The notes below the pieces were generated by a model. It ran no database searches, was not told where the DNA came from, and saw nothing but the letters and a program-made list of their open reading frames with translations. Position numbers and translations under genes: made by a program. 22,035 bases of DNA. Source: an uncultured Muribaculaceae bacterium. Lineage in GTDB: Bacteria; Bacteroidota; Bacteroidia; Bacteroidales; Muribaculaceae. The stretch is from the NCBI GenBank assembly GCA_910587545.1, contig CAJUMI010000038.1, forward strand, positions 1 through 22,035, written 5' to 3'. Of this stretch, positions 16,338-22,035 are shown one piece after another (the stretch's first letter is position 1; the number at the start of each line of letters is the position of its first letter).

Positions 16338-16545
16338 TCGGACCTCTCGAACTTCTCAGACAACTCAGACATTTCTGACTTCTCGGACTTTTCTGACATG
16401 TCCGACAGCTCTGAAAAGTCTGACAGGTCTGACCAGTCAGACGGCTCTGACCTTTTCGGATTTTCCGGTCTTCTCTGACTTGTCTGATCGGTCTGATTTG
16501 TCTGAAATTTGTCTGAAATGTCTGATTTGTCGGAAAAAGTCTGCT
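16338..16545 (+). repeat. Repeat array 1: 9-bp period, TCNGAC plus 3 nt
   Basis: The array begins on the base after the stop codon of the tip gene. Thirteen units start in exact 9-bp register from 16338 to 16446 (TCGGAC, TCGAAC, TCAGAC, TCTGAC, TCCGAC and similar). The register then slips, and further units follow at 16474, 16483, 16492, 16501, 16512, 16521 and 16530. Only the six-base core is kept; the three-base spacers vary (AAG, AGG, TTC, TTG). The core with its usual preceding G, GTCNGAC, is an interrupted palindrome. Not CRISPR: the period is far too short and there are no unique spacers. Confidence 0.9.
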
Positions 16546-16554
16546 ATAAATTTG
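16526..16554 (+). promoter_or_regulatory. Candidate promoter of the four-helix-bundle gene, overlapping array 1
   Basis: TTTG (16526-16529), a 17-bp spacer and TAAATTTG (16547-16554) approximate the Bacteroides promoter. The -33 box lies inside a repeat unit. The spacer is slightly short. The predicted start of transcription is about 30 nt before the ATG at 16591. Confidence 0.45.
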
Positions 16555-16590
16555 TCGCGCTGAAAAGATTTGCTTACTTTCACGCTCATT

Positions 16591-17217
16591 ATGAGCGGTT
16601 TTCTAAAGCAAAAGGGCAGCTATCGCAAGCTGCGTGTCTATAAGGTGACGGAGATCATCTATGATCTGACGTTCTATTTCTGCGAGCATTATCTCAAGTT
16701 GGGCGATCGGACGGTCGATCAGATGGTGCAGGCCGCGCGTAGCGGCAAGCAGAACATCGCCGAGGGCAGCAAGGCGGCGATGACTTCGGCCGAGACCGAG
16801 ATCAAGCTGACCAATGTAGCCAAGTCGAGTCTCGAAGAACTTTTGCTTGACTATGAGGATTATCTGAGGGTGAGGTCGCTGTGCCGGTGGTCGACGGATC
16901 ATCCCCGTTTCGAGCGCATGAGGCGTTTCGTTACCGGCGAAGAGTTTGAAAAAACTTACTCCGGGCTGATGAGGCGCCTCAGCGATGAAGAACTCGCAAA
17001 TATGGCCATAACGCTCATCAACCAAGCCAACTATATGCTCAATCGTCTGATCGAGCGACAGCAGGAGCTGTTTTTGGCCAACGGCGGTGTGCGCGAGCAG
17101 ATGACCCGCGCCCGCCGGCAAGCAAGAGCGACCCGATCGGTCAAATCAGACCTGTCCGACAACTCCGACAAGTCAGACAGGTCTGACAAGTCTGAGAGGT
17201 TCGACAAGTCTGAATAG
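16591..17217 (+). CDS. Four-helix-bundle protein with 'suffix' domain and Ser-Asp-X repeat tail
   Basis: This 208-residue protein starts at the ATG at 16591; an in-frame TTG at 16570 is less likely. Residues about 10-75 hold the S23/IVP-type four-helix-bundle signature (YKVTEIIYDLTFYFCE, then QMVQAARSGKQNIAEGS and EIKLTNVAKSSLEELLLDYEDYL). The remainder to about residue 180 matches the longer 'four helix bundle suffix' version of the family. The last about 24 residues are a low-complexity tail of S-D-X triplets, encoded directly by repeat array 2. Family function is unknown; related bundles bind nucleic acid (Avd of diversity-generating retroelements). No reverse transcriptase or template repeat is present here. 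The flanking arrays suggest, by inference, that protein and repeat are functionally or evolutionarily linked. Confidence 0.88.
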   Translation: MSGFLKQKGSYRKLRVYKVTEIIYDLTFYFCEHYLKLGDRTVDQMVQAARSGKQNIAEGSKAAMTSAETEIKLTNVAKSSLEELLLDYEDYLRVRSLCRWSTDHPRFERMRRFVTGEEFEKTYSGLMRRLSDEELANMAITLINQANYMLNRLIERQQELFLANGGVREQMTRARRQARATRSVKSDLSDNSDKSDRSDKSERFDKSE

Positions 17218-17226
17218 TCTGAAAAA
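17137..17226 (+). repeat. Repeat array 2: 9-bp period, partly coding
   Basis: Nine units in exact 9-bp register start at 17146, 17155, 17164, 17173, 17182, 17191, 17200, 17209 and 17218; a degenerate unit TCGGTC precedes them at 17137. The spacers are mostly AAG or AGG. Because 9 nt is three codons, the units are read as Ser-Asp-X in the four-helix-bundle gene; its stop codon TAG (17215-17217) falls in the spacer before the last unit. Confidence 0.92.
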
Positions 17227-17245
17227 ATTTGCCGGAATCTATCGT

Positions 17246-17263
17246 GGTATTAAAAATAATACC
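17246..17263. promoter_or_regulatory. Perfect inverted repeat, likely operator
   Basis: GGTATTA, AAAA, TAATACC forms a perfect 7-bp dyad with a 4-nt centre. It directly abuts the -7 box (17264-17271) of the DUF4160/DUF2442 pair, so a dimeric protein bound here would occlude RNA polymerase. The HTH in the second gene of the pair is the obvious candidate binder. Confidence 0.65.
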
Positions 17264-17271
17264 TATCTTTG
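17264..17271 (+). promoter_or_regulatory. -7 box of the DUF4160/DUF2442 pair
   Basis: TATCTTTG matches TAnnTTTG and is 21 bp before the DUF4160 ATG. No TTTG is seen at the -33 position; that space is taken by the inverted repeat. A weak or regulated promoter is therefore likely. Confidence 0.6.
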
Positions 17272-17292
17272 CATGGATAAAATCAAATCACC

Positions 17293-17538
17293 ATGCCTGA
17301 AATTTTTAACTTATACGGATATAGTTTCTTCTTCTGGAGCAAAGAGCACGAGCCTGTTCATGTTCATGTCGAGGGTGCAGACGGATATGCCACTTATGAT
17401 TGGGATGAAGAAACAGAAACATTCATAGAACGTGAATGTTATAACATAAAGGGCGGAGATTTGCGCAAGATAAGGAAAGCGATCGCAGATAGAAAGCAGG
17501 AGATTTTCGACAAATGGAATGAACATTTTAATAGGTAA
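17293..17538 (+). CDS. DUF4160 domain protein
   Basis: This 81-residue protein contains nearly only the DUF4160 domain. Marks are MPEIFNLYGYSFFFWSKEH with EPVHVHVEG (HVHV around residue 23-26), a central acidic stretch, and the C-terminal helix DLRKIRKAIADRKQEIFDKW. It is followed 4 bp later by a DUF2442-HTH gene. This tight order of small genes, sharing one promoter with a dyad operator, recalls type II toxin-antitoxin operons. The conserved histidines could be catalytic or metal-binding, but no activity is established from the sequence. The first-gene toxin role is inference; a non-toxic regulatory pair is possible. Confidence 0.88.
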   Translation: MPEIFNLYGYSFFFWSKEHEPVHVHVEGADGYATYDWDEETETFIERECYNIKGGDLRKIRKAIADRKQEIFDKWNEHFNR

Positions 17539-17542
17539 GGAT

Positions 17543-17950
17543 ATGAAGATAACTCGGATCCGGTTTGACGCCGACTATATATACGGAGTGGATGAGAGCG
17601 GAAAGGAATACCGCCAGTCCTTGTTGTGGTATCCGAATCTCAAGAATGCTACGGCTGAGGAACGTATGAATTACAGGTTTGGATTTCGCGGTATTCATTG
17701 GAGAAACCTTGACGAGGATATCAGTTTTGACAGTTTCGCGGACGATGATGCGGAACCGACGGCTCTGCAGCGTTTCTTTCTGACTCACAAGGAAATCAAA
17801 ATATCCGAGTTCGCAAAAAAGATAGGCATTGATGCGACATTATTGCGAAACTATATCAACGGCTTTAAAAAACCTTCGAAAGTCAGAGAGCAAATGATAT
17901 TAAGAGGAATCCACTCTCTTGCCAACGATTACGCGGCAACAGTTTTTTAA
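17543..17950 (+). CDS. DUF2442 domain protein with C-terminal HTH
   Basis: About 135 residues. I prefer the ATG at 17543 (MKITRIRFDADYIYGV) over one at 17519: it lies 4 bp after the DUF4160 stop, has a purine-rich AGGTAAGGA before it, and starts right at the DUF2442 fold. Residues 1 to about 75 are DUF2442 (ESGKEYRQSLLWYPNL, then FRGIHWRNLDEDISF). Residues about 88-130 form an XRE-like helix-turn-helix (KISEFAKKIGIDATLLRNYINGFKKPS). It is therefore the likely DNA-binding, antitoxin-like partner of the pair and may bind the dyad at 17246-17263. The stop is one base before repeat array 3. Confidence 0.85.
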   Translation: MKITRIRFDADYIYGVDESGKEYRQSLLWYPNLKNATAEERMNYRFGFRGIHWRNLDEDISFDSFADDDAEPTALQRFFLTHKEIKISEFAKKIGIDATLLRNYINGFKKPSKVREQMILRGIHSLANDYAATVF

Positions 17951-17951
17951 G

Positions 17952-17993
17952 TCGGAAAGGTCTGACAAGTCCGACAAGTCTGAAAGGTCATGA
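17952..17993 (+). repeat. Repeat array 3: 9-bp period, between DUF2442 and trmH-like gene
   Basis: Units TCGGAA, TCTGAC, TCCGAC and TCTGAA start at 17952, 17961, 17970 and 17979 in exact register. A fifth degenerate unit TCATGA at 17988 contains the ATG start codon of the methyltransferase gene. The array thus fills the whole gap between the two genes. Confidence 0.9.
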
Positions 17994-18799
17994 AAATCAT
18001 TGAGATAACAGATCTGGCCGACAGGCGGGTGGCGGCTTACGCCGCGCTGACCGAGGCGCAGTTGCGCAACCGGCTCAATGAGGCCGAGGGTGTTTTTATT
18101 GTCGAGAGTCCCAAGGTGATAGCCGTAGCGCTCGATGCGGGCTGCGAGCCGTTGTCGCTGCTCTGCGAGCGCCGTCACATAGAGGGCGATGCGGCGGCGG
18201 TGATAGCGCGTTGTCCGGGCGATATGCCTGTCTATACGGGTAGCCGCGAGCTGCTGGCCGGTCTTACGGGCTACAGGCTGACCCGCGGGGTGCTGTGTGC
18301 GATGCGCCGGCCTGCGGCTCGCGGTCTTGCCGAGGTGTGTGCAGGGGCGCGCCGCGTGGTGGTGATCGACGGAGTGGTCGACACGACCAATATAGGCGCT
18401 ATTTTCAGGTCGGCTGCCGCCCTGGGGACCGATGCCGTGCTGGTGACGGCGACGTCGTGTGACCCGCTGAACCGCCGGGCCGTCAGAGTGTCGATGGGGT
18501 CGGTTTTTCTTGTGCCGTGGGCCCGGGTCGGCGCGGACTATCAGAGCGATTTGCGCCGCGCAGGCTTCAGGACGGCTGCCCTGGCGCTGACTGACCGCTC
18601 GGTGAGAATCGACGATGCGCGGCTCGCTGCCGAACCACGCATCGCTATGATTATGGGTACTGAGGGCGACGGTCTGCCGCCGGCGACGATCGCCGAGGCG
18701 GATTACACGGTCAGGATACCGATGAGCCACGCCGTCGACTCGCTCAATGTGGCGGCTGCCGCTGCTGTCGCCATGTGGGAGCTGAGAGTCAGAATTTGA
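17990..18799 (+). CDS. TrmH/SpoU-family RNA 2'-O-methyltransferase
   Basis: This is a SAM-dependent methyltransferase of the SPOUT class, expected to methylate a ribose 2'-OH in tRNA or rRNA. It has 269 residues. An N-terminal substrate-binding domain (about 5-105) contains FIVESPKVI. Motif 1 (126-140) has N134 and R140 in DTTNIGAIFR; motif 2 (219-230) is MIMGTEGDGLPP; motif 3 (243-258) is IPMSHAVDSLNVAAAA. These form the trefoil knot and SAM pocket. The family-typical DPGN of motif 1 is replaced by DTTN, but the catalytic Asn and Arg are kept. Its start codon sits in the last unit of array 3, so it lacks a normal leader. Its 3' end overlaps the convergent barrel gene by 11 bp. The exact RNA target cannot be given. 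Confidence 0.92.
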   Translation: MKIIEITDLADRRVAAYAALTEAQLRNRLNEAEGVFIVESPKVIAVALDAGCEPLSLLCERRHIEGDAAAVIARCPGDMPVYTGSRELLAGLTGYRLTRGVLCAMRRPAARGLAEVCAGARRVVVIDGVVDTTNIGAIFRSAAALGTDAVLVTATSCDPLNRRAVRVSMGSVFLVPWARVGADYQSDLRRAGFRTAALALTDRSVRIDDARLAAEPRIAMIMGTEGDGLPPATIAEADYTVRIPMSHAVDSLNVAAAAAVAMWELRVRI

Positions 18800-19316
18800 C
18801 TTTCATGCCGACCTGAAGCAGGCCCTGGGCGCCGTAGCCGAGTTCGCCGAACATCGAAATAGATCTGTTGATGCTGACTTCTGCGCCGACCGGCACGATC
18901 TGGAAGGCGCAGTAGGACTTGGTGTAGCTGTCATCGTCGCGGGGCTGCATGTATGAGAATTCGACGCCGAGGCCGAGTTTGCCGTAGAGGGTCACGATGG
19001 AGTTGCGGTAGTAGTGATAGCGTCCGTTGATCATCACTGCGTGGTAGGCGATGTTGCTGTGATGCGGGCCGCCTTTTGTGGTCGTGCTCGAGAATGTGTA
19101 TGACGGGCCGACCCAGATGTTGGGCGCTACGCGGAAGTTTAGGCCGACGTTGAGCGCTCCCCAGGCGTTGTTGACGTGTTTCCAGCCGTCGTGCATGTCG
19201 GAGCCGTCCATCTGTGTGTATGCGCCGTAGGAGAAAGTGAGTTCTGATTTCTGAGCGTTGGCGGCGGTCACTGATGCGATCACCAGAGCTAATGAGATGA
19301 ATAGTTTGCGTAACAT
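18789..19316 (-). CDS. Small outer-membrane beta-barrel protein
   Basis: This 175-residue protein has a clear signal peptide (MLRKLFISLALVIAS core, cleavage after about residue 21, ANAQ). About eight amphipathic strands follow (LTFSYGAYTQMDGS, WGALNVGLNFRV, IWVGPSYTFSS, VMINGRYHYYRN, LYGKLGLGVEFSY, CAFQIVPVGAEVSI, MFGELGYG, LLQVGMKVKF). The C-terminal Phe is the usual outer-membrane insertion signal. It fits the eight-stranded OmpX/OmpW-like outer-membrane class common in Bacteroidota; the role is unknown. It is convergent with the methyltransferase gene. The gap upstream of its start (19317-19400) shows no clear TAnnTTTG promoter. Confidence 0.85.
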   Translation of the reverse strand: MLRKLFISLALVIASVTAANAQKSELTFSYGAYTQMDGSDMHDGWKHVNNAWGALNVGLNFRVAPNIWVGPSYTFSSTTTKGGPHHSNIAYHAVMINGRYHYYRNSIVTLYGKLGLGVEFSYMQPRDDDSYTKSYCAFQIVPVGAEVSINRSISMFGELGYGAQGLLQVGMKVKF

Positions 19317-19400
19317 AATCGTTGAAACGTTAATGGATAATAGTTGAGTTTGTTTTTGATTTTATAACATCTGCCGCGCAGCAACTGTTCACCCGCATGA

Positions 19401-19441
19401 AAACAAAAAAAGACACCGTGACTTGAGAAGCCACGGTGTCT
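19401..19441 (-). terminator. Rho-independent terminator after tRNA-Thr
   Basis: On the minus strand a perfect 10-bp stem (AGACACCGTG with CACGGTGTCT, arms 19432-19441 and 19411-19420) with an 11-nt loop is followed by a run of T residues (19405-19411 as A on the plus strand). It lies 10 bp beyond the tRNA-Thr 3' end. Confidence 0.88.
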
Positions 19442-19450
19442 GATTGTTAG

Positions 19451-19523
19451 AGCCGCGAGTGGGACTCGAACCCACGACCTTTTCGTTACGAATGAAATGC
19501 TCTACCAACTGAGCTATTGCGGC
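19451..19523 (-). tRNA. tRNA-Thr(CGT)
   Basis: A 73-nt cloverleaf on the minus strand: acceptor GCCGCAA with TCGCGGC, D-arm GCTC/GAGC, anticodon loop TTCGTAA (anticodon CGT) and T-arm GTGGG TTCGAGT CCCAC. No CCA is encoded. Two A-C oppositions appear, at 6:67 in the acceptor and 31:39 in the anticodon stem. The 31:39 one also occurs in the tRNA-Met of this window. Confidence 0.95.
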
Positions 19524-19543
19524 TTGTCAGATTTTTTCGGGGA

Positions 19544-19551
19544 CAAAGTTA
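19544..19551 (-). promoter_or_regulatory. -7 box of tRNA-Thr
   Basis: TAACTTTG on the minus strand is 20 bp before the tRNA 5' end. A clear TTTG at the -33 position is lacking. It immediately follows the stop codon of the DUF4270 gene. Confidence 0.5.
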
Positions 19552-20934
19552 CTAATAATTTATGATTTGATTGCTATATGTGAATCGAATTTTTGCTTTG
19601 TCAAATAATATTTTTGTCATCGACGGAGCGGAGATGTAGGGGGTGACGGCTGTTATGGTTGACGATGTGCCGTAGTAGTAGTCGCCCGAGGTCTCGACGG
19701 TTATATAGACGGGCGTGAGGACAAATGTGTAGTCGTCGGCGGTGATGTCGTCCTTGTCGATCATGTCCATCAGGTAGTTGCGCAGGCTGCCGAAGTAGTA
19801 GCGGCCGTTGACGGCATCGTAGTCGGCCGAGAATGACGTGATGTTGTCGGGCAGGCTGTTGTTTTGGAAGAAGTCGTTTTTCTTGCTCTTGAGTATCATG
19901 AGCATGCTCGGCGCCGGGCCGAAGCCGAAGTCGTTGGGCACGGAGTCGACGGGCAGCGAGAATGTGAGGCTGTTGATCGCCGACTCGTCGCCTTTGTTGG
20001 TTTTATATGACGAGATGATCTCGGTCAACGGGAATTCGAATTCAACGTCGTAGCCTGTCGGCGACACTACGATGTTCTCGCCTTGATTGACAAGGCTTGT
20101 GACCGACGGAGCCAGCCGGAGGCCGATGTTGTTGTTGGTGACAATTTCAGGAGTGACGGCAAAATAGTTGGCCATGGCCGGCTTTATGGTGTCTGTGCCG
20201 TCGTCTTTCTTGTCCTTGCGGCGATAGTAGGCTCGCATCAGTGTGTTGGAGACGAGGGTGAGGCGGCCGCTTCCGTAGGAGTTGCGGATGTATATTCCTT
20301 TGAACACTCTGTTGATGAACGATGATGGCGACGAGAAGCTCGACGGATCGTTTTTGTAGGCGGTGAAGAATTCTTGGGCGAGTTCGCGCGGGAGATTGAC
20401 GGAAATCGTGTGATATGACGCGTTCTTCAGTGAGTCAGACTCGCCGAGGGTCGAGGCGTTGTAGATGAGCGATCCGATTTTCTGCGACGGGTCGTAGTAG
20501 CCTGCGGGGTCGAAGTTGCTGAAGATCGGCGACGGCAGGTCGCGGTTGAGGCGGTAGACCTCGATGCCCATAGGAGTGATGGAGTCTCCGACAAAATTAC
20601 CGTGGTATACGGCCATCATCAGCTTGAGTGAGTCGATCATCTCGACGGTCACGCCGGTGGTGTCGAGCGATGTCGAGGGCATGAACTGGGTTACGACGTC
20701 GCTTGACAGCGCTCCGTAGCCGGCGGCATCGATGCGGCCGAGGAGCTGGAGGAGAGTGCGCGACTGCACGGCAGAGTTGGCGACAGAGCGTCCGGTGATT
20801 GTGAACGTCGAGTCAACGGTGATGGATATGCGGTCTTCGATAATAGATGAACCGATGTTTGATTCATTGTCGTCGCACGATGAGATGAATGTCGCGGCTG
20901 CGAGTGCGCAGGCTATGATTGATTTAATTTTCAT
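19552..20934 (-). CDS. DUF4270 family lipoprotein
   Basis: This 460-residue protein has a lipoprotein signal (ACALAAATFISSC, Cys20) and an Asp/Asn/Glu-rich stretch directly after the cysteine (DDNESNIGSS). That stretch is like the export signal that sends Bacteroidota lipoproteins to the surface. The rest is rich in beta strands. Blocks such as DSLKLMMAVYHGNFVGDSITPMGIEVYRL, split over about residues 100-130, are typical of DUF4270. Function is unknown. It lies 68 bp downstream of the glycogen-synthase-like gene on the same strand, a neighbour arrangement I recognise from other Bacteroidales, so co-transcription is likely. Its stop codon lies at the tRNA-Thr promoter. Confidence 0.87.
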   Translation of the reverse strand: MKIKSIIACALAAATFISSCDDNESNIGSSIIEDRISITVDSTFTITGRSVANSAVQSRTLLQLLGRIDAAGYGALSSDVVTQFMPSTSLDTTGVTVEMIDSLKLMMAVYHGNFVGDSITPMGIEVYRLNRDLPSPIFSNFDPAGYYDPSQKIGSLIYNASTLGESDSLKNASYHTISVNLPRELAQEFFTAYKNDPSSFSSPSSFINRVFKGIYIRNSYGSGRLTLVSNTLMRAYYRRKDKKDDGTDTIKPAMANYFAVTPEIVTNNNIGLRLAPSVTSLVNQGENIVVSPTGYDVEFEFPLTEIISSYKTNKGDESAINSLTFSLPVDSVPNDFGFGPAPSMLMILKSKKNDFFQNNSLPDNITSFSADYDAVNGRYYFGSLRNYLMDMIDKDDITADDYTFVLTPVYITVETSGDYYYGTSSTITAVTPYISAPSMTKILFDKAKIRFTYSNQIINY

Positions 20935-21002
20935 GCAGGTTAATGAAGTCTGTCGACTGAAAAACGAGTTTTTTAGCGGATGATTGTAGACCGGATAGTT
21001 AA

Positions 21003-21809
21003 TTAAAGTGAACGGTAAAAATCGAGATAGGCCTCGGCGTAGTTGTCGGTGCCGGGGTAGGGCAGGAACGGTTTGCCCGATTTGCGGGCATATTCGATGA
21101 GCTCAGGGTCGATTTCCGGGGAGCTCTGGACGATGGCGTCGGCATAGTCCATGGCTATTTTGTTGAGCTTGTTGTAGTCGACATCTCCGTCGAGAAGCGA
21201 CGTGAGATCGTCGTCGGAGAAACCGTCGAGACGCAGCTTCTCAACCATGCGGTGATCGAGGTTGCCGTCGAATTTGGTGTCGTAGAGCGAGTAGACTATG
21301 CGGGTGCCGGCAAATGAAGGATCGTCGGCGTAGACTCGTTTGAGGAACAGGGGCGTCAGCGCGGTGACCCAACCGGTGCAATGGATGACTGAGGGCTCCC
21401 AGCGCAGTTTCTTGACTGTCTCCACCACTCCCCGGACAAAGAAAATTATGCGTTCGTCATTGTCCTCAGGCGAGAGAGAGGTCTCGAGGCCCTGCGATGT
21501 GTGACGCAGGAAGTAGTCGTCGTTGTCGATGAAATAGACCTGCATTCGCGAAGGCTGGAGCGTGGCCACCTTGATTATCAGGGGATGGTCGTTGTCGTCG
21601 ATGGAGATATTCAGTCCTGAGAGTCTGATGACTTCGTGGAGCTGATTGCGGCGCTCGTTGATGATGCCGTATCTGGGCATGAAAGTTCTGACTTCGATCC
21701 CGGCTTCCTGGATGGCCTGCGGTAAATCGCGACCGAAAAGCGACAGGTCGTTTTCAGCGAGATACGGTGTGATTTCCTGTGATATGAAGAGTACTTTATT
21801 GACGTCCAT
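21003..21809 (-). CDS. Half-length glycogen/starch-synthase-like protein (GT5 N-terminal domain only)
   Basis: This 268-residue protein resembles only the N-terminal Rossmann half of GT5 glycogen synthases: KVLFISQEITPYLAEND, FGRDLPQAIQEAGIEVRTFMPRYG and VIHCTGWVTALTPLFLK. Full enzymes have about 480 residues and use the second half to bind ADP-glucose. The second half is absent, and the usual KTGGL motif is replaced by AENDLSLFG. Normal glycogen synthase activity is therefore doubtful. The frame is intact and ends naturally, so this is a stable short family rather than a recent truncation. A -7 candidate TAACTTTG (21836-21843) lies 27 bp upstream. It is probably co-transcribed with the DUF4270 gene. 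Its real role is unknown. Confidence 0.85.
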   Translation of the reverse strand: MDVNKVLFISQEITPYLAENDLSLFGRDLPQAIQEAGIEVRTFMPRYGIINERRNQLHEVIRLSGLNISIDDNDHPLIIKVATLQPSRMQVYFIDNDDYFLRHTSQGLETSLSPEDNDERIIFFVRGVVETVKKLRWEPSVIHCTGWVTALTPLFLKRVYADDPSFAGTRIVYSLYDTKFDGNLDHRMVEKLRLDGFSDDDLTSLLDGDVDYNKLNKIAMDYADAIVQSSPEIDPELIEYARKSGKPFLPYPGTDNYAEAYLDFYRSL

Positions 21810-21835
21810 TATCCAATGTGTAGTTTTTTAGCACA

Positions 21836-21843
21836 CAAAGTTA
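21836..21843 (-). promoter_or_regulatory. -7 box of the glycogen-synthase-like gene
   Basis: TAACTTTG on the minus strand matches TAnnTTTG, 27 bp before the ATG. A TTTCG (21866-21870) lies about 22 bp upstream and could be a poor -33 box. Confidence 0.5.
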
Positions 21844-21944
21844 CTAAAAAAAAATGATATAGCGCCGAAAAAGAGGCGTCATCGTTGTTTTTGAGCCTCT
21901 AAAGTCGGCTGATGAAAAAATGTTGAATAAAAACTCATCAAAAT

Positions 21945-21975
21945 TTTGCAGTTTCGAGAAAAGGTCGTAACTTTG
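21945..21975 (+). promoter_or_regulatory. Bacteroides-type promoter of tRNA-Met
   Basis: TTTG (21945-21948), a 19-bp spacer and TAACTTTG (21968-21975) are an exact consensus match, 13 bp before the tRNA 5' end. This is the clearest promoter in the window and supports assignment to Bacteroidota. Confidence 0.82.
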
Positions 21976-21987
21976 CACTCGCAAAAC

Positions 21988-22035
21988 GGCGGGATAGCTC
22001 AGTTGGTTAGAGCGTCGGATTCATAACCCGGAGGT
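21988..22035 (+). tRNA. tRNA-Met(CAT), 5' part only (cut by window edge)
   Basis: The sequence starts GGCGGGATAGCTCAGTTGG, with D-arm GCTC/GAGC and anticodon loop TTCATAA (CAT). The anticodon stem TCGGA/CCCGG lacks the three G-C pairs of initiator tRNA, so elongator Met is most likely; a CAT-anticodon Ile tRNA is the alternative. The variable and T arms lie outside the window. Confidence 0.88.

Noticed and set aside
16330..16563. A 77-codon open frame across repeat array 1
   Set aside because: The 9-bp period leaves some frames free of stops by chance; the frame begins inside the tip gene and shows only repeat-derived Thr/Ser/Leu text.
16591..17217. Avd protein of a diversity-generating retroelement
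   Set aside because: The bundle is related, but there is no reverse transcriptase, no template/variable repeat pair, and the protein has the longer suffix form.
16338..17993. CRISPR array
   Set aside because: The period is 9 bp with no unique spacers of CRISPR length, and no cas genes are present.
17900..18730. A 276-codon minus-strand frame opposite the methyltransferase gene, ending in a Ser-Asp-Leu repeat
   Set aside because: It is antisense to a gene with all SpoU motifs. Its repeat tail is array 3 read backwards, and no domain is recognisable.
19451..19523. tRNA-Thr as a pseudogene because of two A-C oppositions
   Set aside because: The cloverleaf, loops, -7 box and terminator are intact, and the 31:39 mismatch also occurs in the tRNA-Met here.
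21872..21900. Inverted repeat AGAGGC/GCCTCT between the glycogen-synthase-like gene and tRNA-Met
   Set aside because: Only six pairs with a 17-nt loop and no T run in the useful direction; both neighbours are transcribed away from it.

Overview
The window is a chromosomal segment from a Bacteroidales member of the Bacteroidota. A gut Muribaculaceae-type genome is my best guess. Three things point there: promoters of the Bacteroides type (TTTG, about 19-20 bp, then TAnnTTTG) in front of tRNA genes; a type V pilus (Mfa-like fimbria) operon; and families typical of the order (DUF3575, DUF3868, DUF4906-like, DUF4270, short glycogen-synthase-like protein, TPR/HTH membrane regulator).

Layout. Positions 1-52 hold the 5' part of a tRNA-Ser (minus). 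Positions 320-1185 hold a T7-lysozyme-type amidase overlapping a lipoprotein that also ends in a membrane helix, an arrangement like a phage endolysin plus unimolecular spanin. Positions 1145-4122 (minus) carry ligA and an EamA/DMT permease. Positions 4193-5764 (minus) carry a membrane TPR/HTH regulator, divergent from the fimbrial operon. Positions 6345-16337 (plus) form that operon: DUF3575 protein, DUF3868/OmpA-like protein, Mfa1-like major subunit, Mfa2/FimB-like subunit, a further fimbrial lipoprotein, and a 1131-residue DUF4906-like tip candidate. Positions 16338-17990 are an accessory zone in which three arrays of a 9-bp degenerate repeat (TCNGAC plus 3 nt) alternate with a four-helix-bundle 'suffix' gene and a DUF4160/DUF2442-HTH gene pair. 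Positions 17990-19316 hold a SpoU-type RNA methyltransferase and a convergent small outer-membrane barrel. Positions 19401-19551 are tRNA-Thr(CGT) with its terminator. Positions 19552-21809 (minus) hold a DUF4270 lipoprotein and a half-length, motif-poor glycogen-synthase-like protein. From 21988 a tRNA-Met(CAT) runs off the window.

How the parts work together. The fimbrial genes plausibly make one surface fibre: lipoprotein subunits cross the envelope, are trimmed near the N-terminus and polymerise by strand exchange. The DUF3868/OmpA-like protein may hold the assembly near peptidoglycan, and the large last gene is a candidate tip adhesin. Base composition is mosaic inside this operon: the major subunit and the last roughly 1.9 kb of the tip gene are clearly more AT-rich than the genes around them, as expected for exposed, diversifying parts.

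The most unusual part is 16338-17990. The arrays start directly after one gene's stop codon and end at the next gene's start codon. One of them encodes the Ser-Asp-X tail of the four-helix protein. The DUF4160/DUF2442 pair has a perfect 7-bp inverted repeat abutting its -7 box. I read this as a repeat-bracketed accessory module, possibly with a toxin-antitoxin-like, self-regulated pair; that function is inference.
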